DNA of 11,501 nucleotides, from positions 1-11,501 of the forward strand of contig VBKX01000199.1 of NCBI GenBank assembly GCA_005879435.1, given 5' to 3'. Position 1 is the first letter of the stretch, and every line of letters begins with the position of its first letter. The notes beneath the pieces are model-generated. The model was not told the DNA's origin, did not search any database, and saw nothing but the letters and a program-made list of their open reading frames with translations. The position numbers and the translations under genes are program-made. Of this stretch, positions 1-6,485 are shown one piece after another. The DNA comes from Deltaproteobacteria bacterium. Its GTDB lineage: Bacteria; Desulfobacterota; Binatia; UBA9968.

Positions 1-2
1 TT

Positions 3-140
3 GCTGTGGTTAAAGCGCATGTGTCAGAGGACACTTTTACTGATGGTATAGCCAACGCCATCTTCCTACTTCTGCTGGTTGTTGGAATATCCCTAACTAT
101 TAGGTTGATCGCCGGAAGGTTATTGCGAAACGAACTTTGA
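3..140 (+). CDS. C-terminal end of an unrecognised membrane protein (5' cut by window)
   Basis: An open frame enters from the left edge and ends at a TGA at 138-140, giving 45 residues. The middle (about residues 17-38 of the visible part) is a strongly hydrophobic stretch containing IFLLLLVVGISLTI, followed by a positively charged tail (RLIAGRLLRNEL). This fits a protein whose last transmembrane helix is followed by a short cytoplasmic end. The other two plus frames are closed early by stops (TAA at 11-13, TAG at 49-51), which supports this one. There is too little sequence to name a family. No clear terminator follows; a purine-rich repeat begins about 20 bases downstream. Confidence 0.5.
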   Translation, partial: AVVKAHVSEDTFTDGIANAIFLLLLVVGISLTIRLIAGRLLRNEL

Positions 141-158
141 CCTACGAAAGGAGCCAAA

Positions 159-190
159 GGGAGATAGGGAGATAAGGGAGAAAAAGGGGT
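159..190. repeat. Purine-rich tandem octamer repeat (GGGAGATA)
   Basis: GGGAGATA occurs twice in tandem (159-166 and 167-174). After one extra A comes a partial copy GGGAGA (176-181), then AAAA and GGGG. The stretch is almost pure purine on the plus strand. It sits between the membrane-protein stop and the transposase fragment, so it may be left from the end of a mobile or dispersed repetitive element. That origin is inference. No hairpin typical of REP elements is obvious here. Confidence 0.5.
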
Positions 191-301
191 CATTCGCTTA
201 CGCTGTATGCCTACGTCATGATGCCCAACCACTTTCATTTGCTGCTGGAAGTCTCCCGCGCGCCGTTATCGCGGGCGATGCAGAGCCTGCTGTACCGTAA
301 C
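191..301 (+). pseudogene. Fragment of a REP-associated (IS200-like Y1/HUH) transposase
   Basis: The plus frame through 218 reads LYAYVMMPNHFHLLLEV followed by SRAPLSRAMQSLLYR. This is the core signature of the Y1_Tnp / TnpA_REP family, with the metal-binding HUH motif as H-F-H in MPNHFHLL and the family's PLSRAMQ segment just behind it. Only about 35 residues are recognisable. The N-terminal part that normally precedes HUH is absent, with a short-period repeat lying directly upstream. After LLYR, where the family would continue with aromatic and basic residues and the catalytic tyrosine, the sequence changes to the opposite-strand methyltransferase gene. It is therefore a dead remnant truncated on both sides. 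The frame stays open to 433 only because it runs through the antisense strand of that neighbour. The fragment edges are approximate. Confidence 0.8.
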
Positions 302-591
302 TCCGGCGGATTTTGCATCCCGGCGCGCGCTTTGTCCAATAGCAGTTGGTCCATCTCGATGCCGACGGCGTGTATGCCGTACTTTTGCGCGGCGCGGATC
401 ACTATTCGACCGTCACCGCTGCCCAAATCGTAAAGCACGTCGCCGTTTTTAACCTCAGCCAGCTCTAGCATTCGATCGATGACTTCAATCGGCGTCGGGA
501 CAAACGGGATCTCCTCGCGGTAGTCTGCGGCGTTTGCGCCGCCACAAGACATGGCCCAACACAAGACCAGCGCCGTAAAGAGCCGCTTCAT
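235..591 (-). CDS. Exported SAM-dependent methyltransferase, 3'-truncated
   Basis: The 118-residue frame starts at an ATG (589-591). Residues 1-21 form a Sec-type signal peptide (MKRLF, a hydrophobic core, then ANA before ADY). A class I methyltransferase N-terminal half follows: a VPTPIEVIDRMLELA helix (about 31-45), motif I VLYDLGSGDGRIVI (52-65), which binds S-adenosylmethionine, and the post-I acidic residue in AVGIEMD (E79). Family similarity ends near ARAG (88-91). The last 25 or so codons read antisense to the transposase fragment and look like random sequence, so motifs II-IV and any substrate pocket are missing. Family members are normally much longer than this. Probably inactive. 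The gene is divergent from the MFS transporter, 145 bases away, and no good Shine-Dalgarno is seen before the ATG. The substrate is unknown. Confidence 0.75.
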   Translation of the reverse strand: MKRLFTALVLCWAMSCGGANAADYREEIPFVPTPIEVIDRMLELAEVKNGDVLYDLGSGDGRIVIRAAQKYGIHAVGIEMDQLLLDKARAGMQNPPELRYSRLCIARDNGARETSSSK

Positions 592-736
592 GTCAGCAAG
601 TCATAGCATGCAATGTTCGAAGCAGAAAACCGGAGTTGAGCCTGTGACAGCAAAAGGCGATGAGATCATCCAGAGTGTCGGCCTCCGCAACCGTCGTGGT
701 TTGTGATTTGGGTCAAAGATGAGTAGATATTAAAAG
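592..736. other. Divergent intergenic region between methyltransferase and MFS genes
   Basis: These 145 bases lie between two divergent starts and must hold whatever promoters drive them. I see no strong sigma-70 pair placed where a normal leader would result. TTGTGA (701-706) and TAGATA (724-729) are 17 bases apart, but the second box is only 7 bases from the MFS ATG, so it would imply a nearly leaderless transcript. No operator palindrome stands out. Confidence 0.3.
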
Positions 737-2062
737 ATGAACAACAACAGTCTTGACACAACCTCAAAGCGCCCACCGCTGTCGCTGCCGTTTTACTACG
801 GTTGGCTTGTTCTCTCGATTTGTTTTTTAACAACTTTGACCAGTGCCGGCGTGCGCTCGTCGCCGTCGGTGCTGATTCATCCGTTGGAAGCTGAGTTTGG
901 CTGGAGCCGGACGCTGATCGCCTCTGCCGTCAGCATGAATCTTCTGTTGTTCGGTGTCGCGGCGCCGCTGAGCGGCTATCTGATCGATCGTTTCGGGCCG
1001 CGCAAACTGATGATGGGAAGCCTCCTGTTCCTGATCGTCGGCGTCAGCGGCACGATGGCGATGACTGAGTTCTGGCAATTCTTTCTCGTTTGGGGAGTCG
1101 TCGTTGGTCTCGGCGCAGGTGGAGTCGGTTCAGTATTGACCGCGACCATCGGCAACCGTTGGTTCGTCGCCCGGCGCGGGCTGGCGCTCGGCATTCTCGG
1201 CAGCGCCAGCTCAACCGGTCAGATTATTTTTCTACCCTTCTTTATGGCGATGATCACCTACGCCGGTTGGCGCTTGGGGTCGATGACGCTGATCGTCGTC
1301 GCGATGATTTTGCTGCCGCTGATTTTTCTTTTCATGCGCGACGATCCTGCGGACGTTGGTTTGGAGCCCTACGGCGCTGGTCAAACGGGTGCGGCAAGCG
1401 GTGGCGGTGCGGCATCCTTGCGCGGTATGCCCGCAAAAAATGCCACAATCACGGCCAAAGAAGTCGTGAGCCACCCGACTTTTTGGTTGCTCGCCGGAAG
1501 CTTCTTTGTTTGCGGCGGTACCGCCAACGGGCTGATCGGCACGCATCTCATCCCCCATGAAATCGAGATCGGCATTCCGCAAATCGCCGCGGCGTCGCTG
1601 CTCGGCATTATGGGCGGTCTCAACATGGTCGGCACTATTTTTTCCGGCTGGATGATCGACAAAGTGCAACCGCAGAGATGGCTGGCGCTGGTTTATGCCC
1701 TGCGCGGCGTGTCGCTGCTGATCCTGCCCTTCGTGCACAATTTTACCGGCCTGGTGTTTTTTGCGATCATTTATGGGCTCGACTGGTTTGCCACGGTGCC
1801 GCCGTCGATGGCGCTCACGGCCGATACTTTCGGCAGGCAAAATGTCGGCAAAGTTTATGGCTGGATTTTCATGTCGCACCAGATCGGCGCGGCGATTATG
1901 GCTTCTGCGGCAGGCGCCATTCGCACCTGGATGGGCGATTATCAATTTGCTTTCTTTTCCGGCGGCGTGATCGCGATGATTGCTGCGGGGTTGGCCTTAC
2001 AAATCAAGTCAAAACCGAAAGAAGCGGCGGCGCCGCCGGCGGCTGTGCCTGCCGGCGCCTAG
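737..2062 (+). CDS. Major facilitator superfamily transporter (12 TM)
   Basis: The 441-residue inner-membrane protein has the typical MFS length and pattern: a first helix beginning FYYGWLVLSICF (19-30), then the EFGWSR signature (53-58) often seen in oxalate/formate-antiporter and monocarboxylate-type members. MFS motif A follows in the TM2-TM3 loop as GYLIDRFGPRK (80-90). Its weaker repeat in the second half is GWMIDK (304-309). A hydrophilic Gly/Ala-rich central loop (about 203-243) separates two six-helix halves. After the last helix (about 404-422) comes a short Lys- then Ala/Pro-rich tail. A small organic anion is a reasonable guess for the substrate, but no residue here fixes it. The ATG at 737 has no clear Shine-Dalgarno. 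The gene converges on the broken lipoprotein gene with a 14-base gap. The neighbouring genes do not suggest a pathway. Confidence 0.9.
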   Translation: MNNNSLDTTSKRPPLSLPFYYGWLVLSICFLTTLTSAGVRSSPSVLIHPLEAEFGWSRTLIASAVSMNLLLFGVAAPLSGYLIDRFGPRKLMMGSLLFLIVGVSGTMAMTEFWQFFLVWGVVVGLGAGGVGSVLTATIGNRWFVARRGLALGILGSASSTGQIIFLPFFMAMITYAGWRLGSMTLIVVAMILLPLIFLFMRDDPADVGLEPYGAGQTGAASGGGAASLRGMPAKNATITAKEVVSHPTFWLLAGSFFVCGGTANGLIGTHLIPHEIEIGIPQIAAASLLGIMGGLNMVGTIFSGWMIDKVQPQRWLALVYALRGVSLLILPFVHNFTGLVFFAIIYGLDWFATVPPSMALTADTFGRQNVGKVYGWIFMSHQIGAAIMASAAGAIRTWMGDYQFAFFSGGVIAMIAAGLALQIKSKPKEAAAPPAAVPAGA

Positions 2063-2076
2063 GCCATTCAGCGTCT

Positions 2077-2505
2077 CTAGTCAGATTCGGTATAATTTGA
2101 CACGCGCCATTGGGTCCCCTCTTTACGGGTGGTAATCAACCATCGGCGCGTAAACGACGTGTTGTCGTCCGACTGAATCCTGCCTTCGTAGAGGAACGTG
2201 GCTCGCTGACCGCCGTCTTTTTTTTCCAGCAAGGTGTAATGGACGCGCGGTTTCTGCGTCGAGGCGTCGATTTTCTGACCCGTGGTGAGCCTAATCTCCT
2301 CGTCCAATTTACTGAGAGCCACACTGACGGCGAGCGCCTTGGCTTTTTACAAGTCGATGGCCACGTAATGTTGATCGACGAATTCTTCGGCGACCCCTTG
2401 CGCCGTATTTAAATCGTGACCGCAAGAACTCGCCAGCAAGAGCGCAAAGGCAAAAGCGGCGCGGACGATCTTCGACGATTTTAGTGGTCCAAGTTTAGCT
2501 GACAT
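2077..2505 (-). pseudogene. Small lipoprotein gene interrupted by one in-frame TAA
   Basis: From an ATG at 2503-2505 the minus strand encodes a signal region (KIVRAAFAFALLLASSC, about 12-28) with a lipobox-like LASSC and Cys28 as lipid-attachment site. The -3 position is Ala, so the box is imperfect. The mature part begins GHDLNTAQGVAEEFVDQHYVAIDL. At codon 53 a TAA (2347-2349) stops translation. The same frame continues without interruption as KAKALAVSVALSKLDEE to the true end at 2077, ending WRVSNYTESD. Both sides keep one frame, so a substitution (for example CAA, GAA or AAA to TAA) explains it, not an indel. The whole would be about 142 residues. The small fold with a final W-R-V strand could be NTF2-like, which is a guess. 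The start overlaps the hydrolase end by 11 bases and GACGGA lies just upstream, suggesting translational coupling. A GTG at 2320-2322 could restart a tail without the signal. Confidence 0.75.
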
Positions 2506-3250
2506 ATTCCGTCAACCAATCCAGCGCTTCGGTGATCGCGCTCTGCAGGATCACCGGATCGGATAGCCGATGATCGGTTCCCCTCAAGATCGTTAGACGT
2601 TTTGAGTTTGGCAGGCAACCGTGTAGTTCGTAAGCTTCTTCGACAGGAACGACTTCATCGGCGTCACCATGCAGGATCAGGACCGGACAGTTAATTTTTC
2701 GCGCCGACGCGGGCACGTCGATACGCTGCAAATCCTCGAGCAAAGAAACGTTGAGCCGTTGGCCGTTATAAATCGTGAACCCTTGCTCACGCCACTTATG
2801 GATTTGTTCGCGGGTCAAAATGCGTCGCGGAAAGTTTTCCGGATGGAGCGGCGCGGCTACCGTGACAAGCGCGGCGACCGTTGGCTCTTGGGCGGCGAAT
2901 AGCAAAGCCACGCTTCCACCCATGCTCGAGCCGAGAAGCGCGGTCTTTCCAGGTTGGCGGTTTTGCATCAGCGCGTAGGCCGCTTTCAAGTCGTCGACCT
3001 CACCGCTGTAGGTAATGTCCTCGAATCTGCCGCTCGATTCGCCGACATACGCAAAATCAAATCTGAGCGTCAGAAGGCCGCGCTCGGCCAGCGCTTGGCT
3101 CAAAAACACCAATTTGTCGCTGTTTTTATCCGATTCCATGCCGTGGCAAAGAATCATAGCTCCGTTCGTTTTTGTCCCTGCAGGATGATGCAGCACGCCG
3201 CTCAGGGTGTCTCCCCTGGAGTTTTTAAATGAAATTGTTTCCAGAATCAT
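2495..3250 (-). CDS. Alpha/beta hydrolase (serine esterase/peptidase-like)
   Basis: The 251-residue cytosolic protein has no signal peptide. The fold landmarks are in order: the oxyanion-hole strand turn AMILCHGMESD (31-41, H36-G37), the nucleophile elbow LLGSSMGGS (105-113, Ser109 in G-x-S-x-G), the acid loop LILHGDADEVVP (191-202, Asp198 likely) and the catalytic His227 in RGTDHRLSD (223-231). The short cap between about 136 and 180 and the overall layout match the BAAT/dienelactone-hydrolase-like or YbbA/FrsA-type small hydrolases, acting on an ester or amide that the sequence does not reveal. GAGG on the minus strand (3258-3261) lies 7 bases before the ATG and supports this start. It is divergent from xerC and precedes the broken lipoprotein gene, overlapping it by 11 bases, so the two were probably co-transcribed. 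Confidence 0.9.
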   Translation of the reverse strand: MILETISFKNSRGDTLSGVLHHPAGTKTNGAMILCHGMESDKNSDKLVFLSQALAERGLLTLRFDFAYVGESSGRFEDITYSGEVDDLKAAYALMQNRQPGKTALLGSSMGGSVALLFAAQEPTVAALVTVAAPLHPENFPRRILTREQIHKWREQGFTIYNGQRLNVSLLEDLQRIDVPASARKINCPVLILHGDADEVVPVEEAYELHGCLPNSKRLTILRGTDHRLSDPVILQSAITEALDWLTEYVS

Positions 3251-3358
3251 CCTGCTGCCTCACACGGATAGCACAATCATACGCCGGCTCAAAGCAAGGA
3301 CGTAGGATGATTTCGTTCCAGTGCCACCCGTGATAGTCTAAGCCAAACGGTAAAAGTC
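3251..3358. other. Divergent intergenic region between hydrolase and xerC
   Basis: This 108-base spacer carries the minus-strand Shine-Dalgarno of the hydrolase (CCTC on the plus strand at 3258-3261). It should also contain the promoter for xerC and possibly for the whole downstream run. I could not identify a convincing -35/-10 pair or an operator. No hairpin is evident. Confidence 0.3.
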
Positions 3359-4267
3359 TTGGAAGACCTGATCCGACAATACGCTGGCCATTTACGCGAT
3401 GAGCGTAATGTGTCACCGCATACGCTGCGCAACTATCAGAGCGACTTGGATCAATTTCGCCAATTCCTAGTAGCGCGGGAGTTGGCTCTCGACGGCGAAG
3501 GCAACGTGAACGTGGGAGAAGTCGACGTTCACGTTATACGTGCGTACTTGGCCTGTTTGACCCAGGATCGAAAAAAGAGCTCGATCGGTAGAAAGCTCGC
3601 TGCCCTGAAAGGGTTCTTCCGCTATTTACGGACGAATCATAAAATTGCTAAGAACCCGCTCCTTGCGATTCACTCGCCCAAGCAAGAGAAGCCGCTGCCC
3701 GCTTTTCTTTCCGTAGACGATGTCTTCCAGCTGCTGGGTGCAATCAAGATCAAAACTCGGCTCGACGTGCGCGACCGCGCGGCGCTTGAAGTCTTCTATT
3801 CGTCCGGCGTGCGCGTGAGCGAATTGGTGGGGCTTAATTGGGCCGATATTGATTTTCAGCTGGGTATTCTGCGCGTCGTCGGCAAAGGTTCGAAAGAACG
3901 CATCGTGCCGGTGGGAGAAATAGCTTTGCAGGCGTTGCGAGATTATGGTGTGGAGCAGCGCAAGAAATGGCAGATTGCCTGCAAGGGAGAGACGCCAGTT
4001 TTTCTAAACAACCGCGGCGGGCGCATTACCACGCGCAGCGTGGCGCGCATCGTCGAAAAGCATTTAAGACAAGCCGGACTGCAGATCAAAATGGGGCCGC
4101 ACGGCTTGCGCCATAGCTTCGCCACTCACTTGCTCAACAGCGGCGCTGATTTGCGCTCGATTCAGGAATTATTGGGTCACGCGAGCTTGTCGACGACCCA
4201 GCGCTATACGCATTTGAACCTGGATCAATTGACAGCGGTTTATGACAAGGCACACCCAAGGGCGTAA
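3359..4267 (+). CDS. xerC: Tyrosine recombinase XerC
   Basis: The 302-residue site-specific recombinase matches the usual Xer length of about 300. The N-terminal SAM-like core-binding domain covers about residues 1-90 (NVSPHTLRNYQSDLDQF, then RKLAALKGFFRYL). The catalytic domain follows from about 110. All expected active-site residues are present: Arg152 in SSGVRVSEL, Lys176 in VVGKGSKER, His248 and Arg251 in PHGLRHSFATH, His274 in LLGHASLSTTQ, and the nucleophile Tyr283 in QRYTHL. Xer proteins act with a partner at dif to resolve chromosome dimers. XerC rather than XerD is inferred from the hslV neighbour and overall look. The start is TTG at 3359: no in-frame ATG or GTG lies between it and the upstream stop TGA at 3308, and residue 1 aligns well with family N-termini. 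It heads the co-directional run. Confidence 0.9.
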   Translation: MEDLIRQYAGHLRDERNVSPHTLRNYQSDLDQFRQFLVARELALDGEGNVNVGEVDVHVIRAYLACLTQDRKKSSIGRKLAALKGFFRYLRTNHKIAKNPLLAIHSPKQEKPLPAFLSVDDVFQLLGAIKIKTRLDVRDRAALEVFYSSGVRVSELVGLNWADIDFQLGILRVVGKGSKERIVPVGEIALQALRDYGVEQRKKWQIACKGETPVFLNNRGGRITTRSVARIVEKHLRQAGLQIKMGPHGLRHSFATHLLNSGADLRSIQELLGHASLSTTQRYTHLNLDQLTAVYDKAHPRA

Positions 4268-4349
4268 GATCAAAAAAACGAGGATGGAATATGGCGGATA
4301 GAAGATCGCGATTCTCAATCCCCTATCCCCTATCCTCAGTGTGAGTTTA
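4268..4349. other. xerC-hslV spacer with CCCCTAT repeat and ATCGCGAT palindrome
   Basis: The spacer holds a perfect 8-base palindrome ATCGCGAT (4305-4312) and a tandem heptamer CCCCTAT twice (4320-4326, 4327-4333). GGATAG (4296-4301) can pair with CTATCC at 4323-4328 or 4330-4335, giving a weak stem with a loop of 21-28 bases. There is no U-tract, so it is not a canonical intrinsic terminator. The style resembles dispersed intergenic repeats, but only one copy is visible here. Confidence 0.4.
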
Positions 4350-4883
4350 ATGATGATGCACGGCACGACCATATTGGCGATCCGTCACGGCGGCAAAGTC
4401 GTCGTGGTGGGCGATGGGCAGGTGAGTTTAGGCCAAACCGTGATGAAGCATAGCGCGCGCAAGGTGCGCAAGCTCCATCATGACCGCGTCATCGCCGGAT
4501 TTGCCGGGGCGACGGCCGACGCGTTCACGCTGTTCGAAAAATTCGAGGCGAAGCTGGAACAGTTCAACGGCAACCTCAAACGTGCGGCAGTGGAGCTGGC
4601 GAAAGACTGGCGCACCGATCGGGTGCTGCGGCGTCTTGAAGCGCTGATGGTCATCGCCGACGTCAACGATTTATTGGTGATCTCCGGCGCCGGCGACGTG
4701 ATCGAACCGGACGACGGCGTCATCGCCATCGGCTCGGGCGGCAATTATGCGTTGGCTGCGGCGCGAGTTCTGGTCAAGCACACGCAATTGGACCCCCGCG
4801 TCATCGCCGAAGAAGCGATGCGCGTGGCCGCCGGCATCTGCGTTTACACCAACGAACAACTTACCTTTGAAGAGTTGCCTTAA
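4350..4883 (+). CDS. hslV: ATP-dependent protease peptidase subunit HslV
   Basis: HslV is the proteasome-beta-like Ntn hydrolase of the HslVU (ClpQY) protease and works as a double hexamer in the cytosol capped by HslU. The chain runs M-M-M-H-G then TTILAIRHGGKVVVVGDGQVSLG. The first Thr of TTI is the expected catalytic N-terminus after removal of a short propeptide. Counting from that Thr, Lys33 (ARKVRKL), Gly45 (VIAGFAGATADAF) and Ser124 (IAIGSGGNYA) fall at family positions. AVELAKDWRTDR and ICVYTNEQLTFEELP are typical; the C-terminus ends at the EEL region. Starts at 4350, 4353 or 4356 (ATG) or 4341 (GTG) are all possible. I chose 4350, with GTGAG about 4 bases upstream, and all give the same mature protein. 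It lies 82 bases after xerC and 190 before hslU. Confidence 0.93.
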   Translation: MMMHGTTILAIRHGGKVVVVGDGQVSLGQTVMKHSARKVRKLHHDRVIAGFAGATADAFTLFEKFEAKLEQFNGNLKRAAVELAKDWRTDRVLRRLEALMVIADVNDLLVISGAGDVIEPDDGVIAIGSGGNYALAAARVLVKHTQLDPRVIAEEAMRVAAGICVYTNEQLTFEELP

Positions 4884-5073
4884 TCGTCGGCGGCGGTATC
4901 GCATGGATCGTGGCGGATTTGAGTATCGAAGCTGCGATCGTGCGTGAATGGGGCGCGGCGCGTCTGTAATCTCACTCAGCGGCTTGGTCGGCGAATTATC
5001 TCAGCATTTTGCGTCGTCTGGCGCTCATGAATGATTGCATTTCCTACGGAAATTGTTAGGAGTAAATATTCCC
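4884..5073. other. 190-base gap between hslV and hslU
   Basis: hslV and hslU are usually almost adjacent, so this gap is long. No recognisable protein is encoded. A 14-codon ATG frame from 4903 and a 10-codon frame from 5027 are present; the latter ends in a TAG that overlaps the hslU Shine-Dalgarno, but neither has coding support. No terminator or clear promoter is seen. The last bases carry the hslU ribosome binding site. Confidence 0.35.
5058..5062 (+). promoter_or_regulatory. Shine-Dalgarno AGGAG deciding the hslU start
   Basis: AGGAG lies 11 bases before the ATG at 5074. It is inside the longer frame that could start at TTG 5035, so it argues for 5074 as the real start. Confidence 0.6.
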
Positions 5074-6462
5074 ATGAAAGACGGAGCGAAGTTTACATTA
5101 CCGGACGCGGGATCGACACCGGCGCCAGTCATGACGCCGCGGGAAATCGTTTCGGAACTGGACCGTTATATCGTCGGTCAGAAGGAAGCGAAGCGGGCGG
5201 TGGCGATTGCGCTGCGCAATCGGTGGCGCCGCCAGCTTGTGCCCGAAGATCTGCGTGAGGAAATTGCGCCGAAGAATATCATCATGATCGGTCCGACGGG
5301 AGTCGGTAAGACCGAAATTTCCCGCCGCTTGGCAAAATTGTCACAGGCTCCCTTCATCAAAGTCGAGGCCTCCAAGTTCACCGAAGTCGGTTACGTCGGG
5401 CGCGATGTCGAGTCGATCATTCGCGACTTGACGGATCTTGCAGTCAACATGGTCAAAGAGGAAGAAAAGCAAAAGGTCGAGCTCAAAGCGCACGAAGTCG
5501 CCGAGGAGCGGGTGCTGGACCTCTTGTTGCCGGCCAGCACCGCCGAGGAAACTGACGGCGAAGCGATCGACGCGCAACGATTACAATCGACTCGGGAAAA
5601 GCTCAAGAAAATGCTCCGCGAAGGGAAGATGGACGACCGTTTCGTCGATATCGAATTGACCCAATCTGCCATGCCGATGATCGAAGTATTGACCCCCCAG
5701 GGCATGGAAGGAATGGAATTCAATCTGAAAGAAATGTTTTCCAACCTGATGCCCAAAAAGACCAAGAAAAAAACAGTCAAGATTCCCGAAGCTCTCGAGA
5801 TTTTGACGCAGGAGGAAGCGGGCAAGCTGGTCGATATGGACAAAGTGACGGGCGAAGCGATCCGGCGGGTCGAGCAATCGGGAATCGTATTTCTTGATGA
5901 GATCGACAAGATTGCCGGCCGCGAGTCGATGAACGGTCCGGATGTCTCACGGCAGGGAGTGCAGCGCGACCTGCTGCCGATCGTCGAGGGTTCGACGGTC
6001 AATACCAAATACGGCATGGTCAAAACCGATCACATTCTCTTCATCGCCTCGGGCGCCTTTCACACCGCGAAGCCCTCCGATTTGATCCCCGAGTTCCAGG
6101 GCCGGTTCCCGATCCGGGTCGAGTTAAGCTCGCTGACCAAAGAGGACTTCGTGCGGATCCTGACGGAGCCAAAAAACGCCTTGATCAGACAGTACGAGGC
6201 CCTGCTTGAGACCGAAGGCGTGCATCTTAAATTCGCCGCCGACGCGGTCCAAGAAATTGCACTCATCGCCTCCGACGTCAACGAGCGCACGGAAAATATC
6301 GGTGCCCGACGCCTGCATACGATTCTGGAGCGTTTGCTCGACGAGGTGTCCTTCTCAGCCCCCGAGATGCATGGCAAAGAAGTCGCAATCAACGCCGACT
6401 ACGTGCGCGAGCGGCTCGCGCCGATCTTGAACAACGAAGACTTGTCGCGCTATATCCTCTAA
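5074..6462 (+). CDS. hslU: HslU, AAA+ unfoldase subunit of the HslVU protease
   Basis: HslU is the hexameric ATPase that unfolds substrates and feeds them to HslV. From the ATG at 5074 it has 462 residues. An N-terminal extension of about 19 residues precedes MTPREIVSELDRYIVGQ, where the E. coli protein nearly begins. Walker A GPTGVGKT (73-80), the pore loop GYVGRDV (106-112), a charged coiled I domain (about 125-245), Walker B IVFLDEID (271-278), the arginine-finger box EFQGRFPIRVEL (340-351) and sensor 2 IGARR (409-413) are all present. The C-terminus EDLSRYIL is the conserved tail that docks between HslV subunits. An upstream in-frame TTG at 5035 would add 13 residues but has poorer initiation context. 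The gene is followed 23 bases later by argB, which suggests shared transcription, though the functions are unrelated. Confidence 0.95.
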   Translation: MKDGAKFTLPDAGSTPAPVMTPREIVSELDRYIVGQKEAKRAVAIALRNRWRRQLVPEDLREEIAPKNIIMIGPTGVGKTEISRRLAKLSQAPFIKVEASKFTEVGYVGRDVESIIRDLTDLAVNMVKEEEKQKVELKAHEVAEERVLDLLLPASTAEETDGEAIDAQRLQSTREKLKKMLREGKMDDRFVDIELTQSAMPMIEVLTPQGMEGMEFNLKEMFSNLMPKKTKKKTVKIPEALEILTQEEAGKLVDMDKVTGEAIRRVEQSGIVFLDEIDKIAGRESMNGPDVSRQGVQRDLLPIVEGSTVNTKYGMVKTDHILFIASGAFHTAKPSDLIPEFQGRFPIRVELSSLTKEDFVRILTEPKNALIRQYEALLETEGVHLKFAADAVQEIALIASDVNERTENIGARRLHTILERLLDEVSFSAPEMHGKEVAINADYVRERLAPILNNEDLSRYIL

Positions 6463-6485
6463 ATTGGGTAATCCAGGTACCGATC

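Noticed and set aside
701..729. Possible sigma-70 promoter TTGTGA - 17 bases - TAGATA before the MFS gene
   Set aside because: The -10 box would be 7 bases from the ATG, leaving essentially no leader. The match is modest and could be chance.
1232..1945. A 237-codon minus-strand open frame inside the MFS gene
   Set aside because: The composition is rich in His/Arg/Gln and shows no family motifs. It is the antisense shadow of a well-supported transporter gene in GC-rich DNA.
2024..2060. GC-rich palindromes (GGCGGCGCCGCC, GCCGCCGGCGGC) at the MFS 3' end as a terminator
   Set aside because: They encode the Ala/Pro-rich tail, no T-run follows on either strand, and they are expected from GCC/GCG codon runs.
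2347..2349. Programmed read-through or recoding of the lipoprotein TAA
   Set aside because: TAA is the least leaky stop and no flanking structure was seen. A nonsense mutation or sequence error is simpler.
5027..5059. Ten-codon frame ending in a TAG that overlaps the hslU Shine-Dalgarno, as a leader peptide
   Set aside because: There is no ribosome site of its own, no run of regulatory codons and no attenuator hairpin, so a chance frame is simpler.
5391..6023. A 210-codon minus-strand open frame inside hslU
   Set aside because: Ser/Arg-rich shadow translation opposite an unmistakable hslU; no start signal and no recognisable domain.
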